A stretch of 33,099 bases of DNA, taken from the NCBI GenBank assembly GCA_012735245.1, contig JAAYHU010000035.1:1-33099 (forward strand), given 5' to 3'. Numbering within the stretch: the first letter of the stretch is position 1; each line of letters begins with the position of its first letter. The position numbers and the translations under genes were made by a program. Under the pieces are notes generated by a model that saw nothing but the letters and a program-made list of their open reading frames with translations, ran no database searches and was not told the origin of the DNA. This DNA comes from Tissierellia bacterium (GTDB lineage: Bacteria; Bacillota; Clostridia; Tissierellales; Tissierellaceae). Shown here piece after piece: positions 32,562 to 33,099 of the stretch.

Positions 32562-32870
32562 ATGAAGAATAAAATTTTCAATGGATTTGAAATAGTACAT
32601 GATTTGATTAAATTGAGATGGGTACCTGAAATATTAAAGTCCATAAGTCAAGGAAACAGAAGGTACAGTGAAATATTAAATAGTATACCCTATATGAGCC
32701 ATACCGAACTAAATAGAAAATTAGCTATCTTAGGGGAAAAGAAGGTAATAGAAAAAAGGGAAGAAGATGGGTCCTATTTATTACTTGAATTTGGAAAAGA
32801 CTTAGTCCATATTTTTCATCATTTAGAAGACTTAGAAGAAAAGTATTTCCAAATTAGAGATTCTGTATAG
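32562..32870 (+). CDS. HxlR-family winged-helix regulator
   Basis: This 102-residue regulator of the HxlR/MarR-like winged-helix family has LRWVPEILKSISQGNRRYSE as the opening helices. IPYMSHTELNRKLAILGEKK is the recognition region and IEKREEDGSYLLLEFGKDL is the wing. It lacks the cysteine near the N-terminus that redox-sensing members such as HypR use. AGAGGTGAGAAA precedes the ATG. It is divergent from dps and may control it, together with an unknown signal. Confidence 0.88.
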   Translation: MKNKIFNGFEIVHDLIKLRWVPEILKSISQGNRRYSEILNSIPYMSHTELNRKLAILGEKKVIEKREEDGSYLLLEFGKDLVHIFHHLEDLEEKYFQIRDSV

Positions 32871-32892
32871 GCAATGACCCCATTTTATTACT

Positions 32893-32933
32893 AAGGTCAT
32901 ATGAAAACATTATAAATCATATGACTTTTGTTT
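32893..32933 (+). terminator. Possible terminator of the HxlR gene
   Basis: AAGGTCATATGA (32893-32904) pairs with TCATATGACTTT (32917-32928), with one G-U pair and a 12-nt loop. TTGTTT follows. It could also be an operator of the next gene. Confidence 0.55.
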
Positions 32934-33021
32934 ATAGGATTATACGTGGTCTATAAATATAATATTTATAAGGATATAAGAAGCTAATATGAAATTTGAT
33001 TGGAGATGATGGAATGGGGCT

Positions 33022-33099
33022 ATAGAGGTTTCTAACTTAACTAAGTACTATGGAAAGGTAAAGGCGGTAGATGACATTTCATTTACAGTGGAAAAGGGA
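33022..33099 (+). CDS. ABC transporter ATP-binding protein, N-terminal fragment
   Basis: The open frame to the window edge encodes the start of an ABC ATPase: IEVSNLTKYYGKVKAVDDIS and then FTVEKG. Position 33022 is where the second residue (I) normally follows the initiator Met. No in-frame ATG, GTG or TTG lies between the TGA at 33007-33009 and this point; the codons are TGG AAT GGG GCT ATA. The start may be a rare AUA, be damaged by a small indel, or be further downstream. A GGAGATG sequence lies upstream at 33002. The rest is outside the window. Confidence 0.6.
   Translation, partial: MEVSNLTKYYGKVKAVDDISFTVEKG

Overview
The window looks like chromosomal DNA of a low-GC, anaerobic, Gram-positive-type bacterium, most likely a clostridial or Tissierella-like Firmicute. 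The evidence is AT-rich codon use, strong AAGGAGG ribosome binding sites, Rho-independent terminators after most genes, meso-diaminopimelate dehydrogenase, hybrid cluster protein, a lipoprotein flavoprotein reductase and use of selenocysteine. No rRNA, tRNA, CRISPR array, phage gene or insertion sequence was found. A species cannot be named from this sequence alone.

Layout. 1-1019: tail of a zinc-ribbon protein and a convergent LdcB/VanY-type D,D-carboxypeptidase. 1213-4762: a heterodimeric ABC exporter with one degenerate ATP site. 4836-5328: a small membrane protein and a DUF2249 protein. 5356-9055 (minus): an alpha/beta hydrolase, an acyltransferase-like protein and a zinc-ribbon membrane protein in one run, with a TraX-like membrane protein upstream. 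9154-10227: DUF302 and DJ-1/PfpI proteins. 10314-13261: a tight three-gene operon of a cytoplasmic solute-binding-type protein with a DUF1858-like head, a HypB-like GTPase with CxxC motifs, and a soluble ABC ATPase with a similar head. 13471-15074: a small zinc ribbon, then bactofilin and an M23 peptidase (minus). 15317-16981: hydroxylamine reductase (hcp) with a dyad about -41.5 from its likely transcription start. 17044-19663: a lipoprotein FMN/FAD reductase divergent from a TetR regulator, with a 40-bp perfect palindrome over the reductase promoter.

19783-20952: a DUF438/hemerythrin/PAS protein broken by an in-frame TAA. 21009-21251 (minus): a SelW-type selenoprotein with an in-frame UGA and a plausible bacterial SECIS hairpin, which ordinary ORF calling misses. 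21331-25072: ddh, then a divergent gamma-glutamylcysteine ligase overlapping an ATP-grasp ligase, which suggests a low-molecular-weight thiol pathway. 25242-26447: a Gate-domain transporter. 26623-28172: a decayed YtrABC-type operon with an intact regulator, an ATPase lacking its middle and a frameshifted permease. 28261-29144: paired DMT (DUF606) proteins. 29171-31976: trkA and trkH. 32017-32870: dps divergent from an HxlR regulator. 33022-end: the start of another ABC ATPase.

Two themes recur. One is nitrosative or redox stress and metal handling: DUF2249, DUF1858-like heads, hcp, hemerythrin/PAS, dps and DJ-1. The other is thiol chemistry: SelW, the gamma-glutamylcysteine ligase and the ATP-grasp protein. 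The best candidates for undescribed biology are the DUF1858-SBP/GTPase/ATPase operon, the gshA/ATP-grasp pair and the acyltransferase operon. The selenoprotein is the clearest hidden gene.
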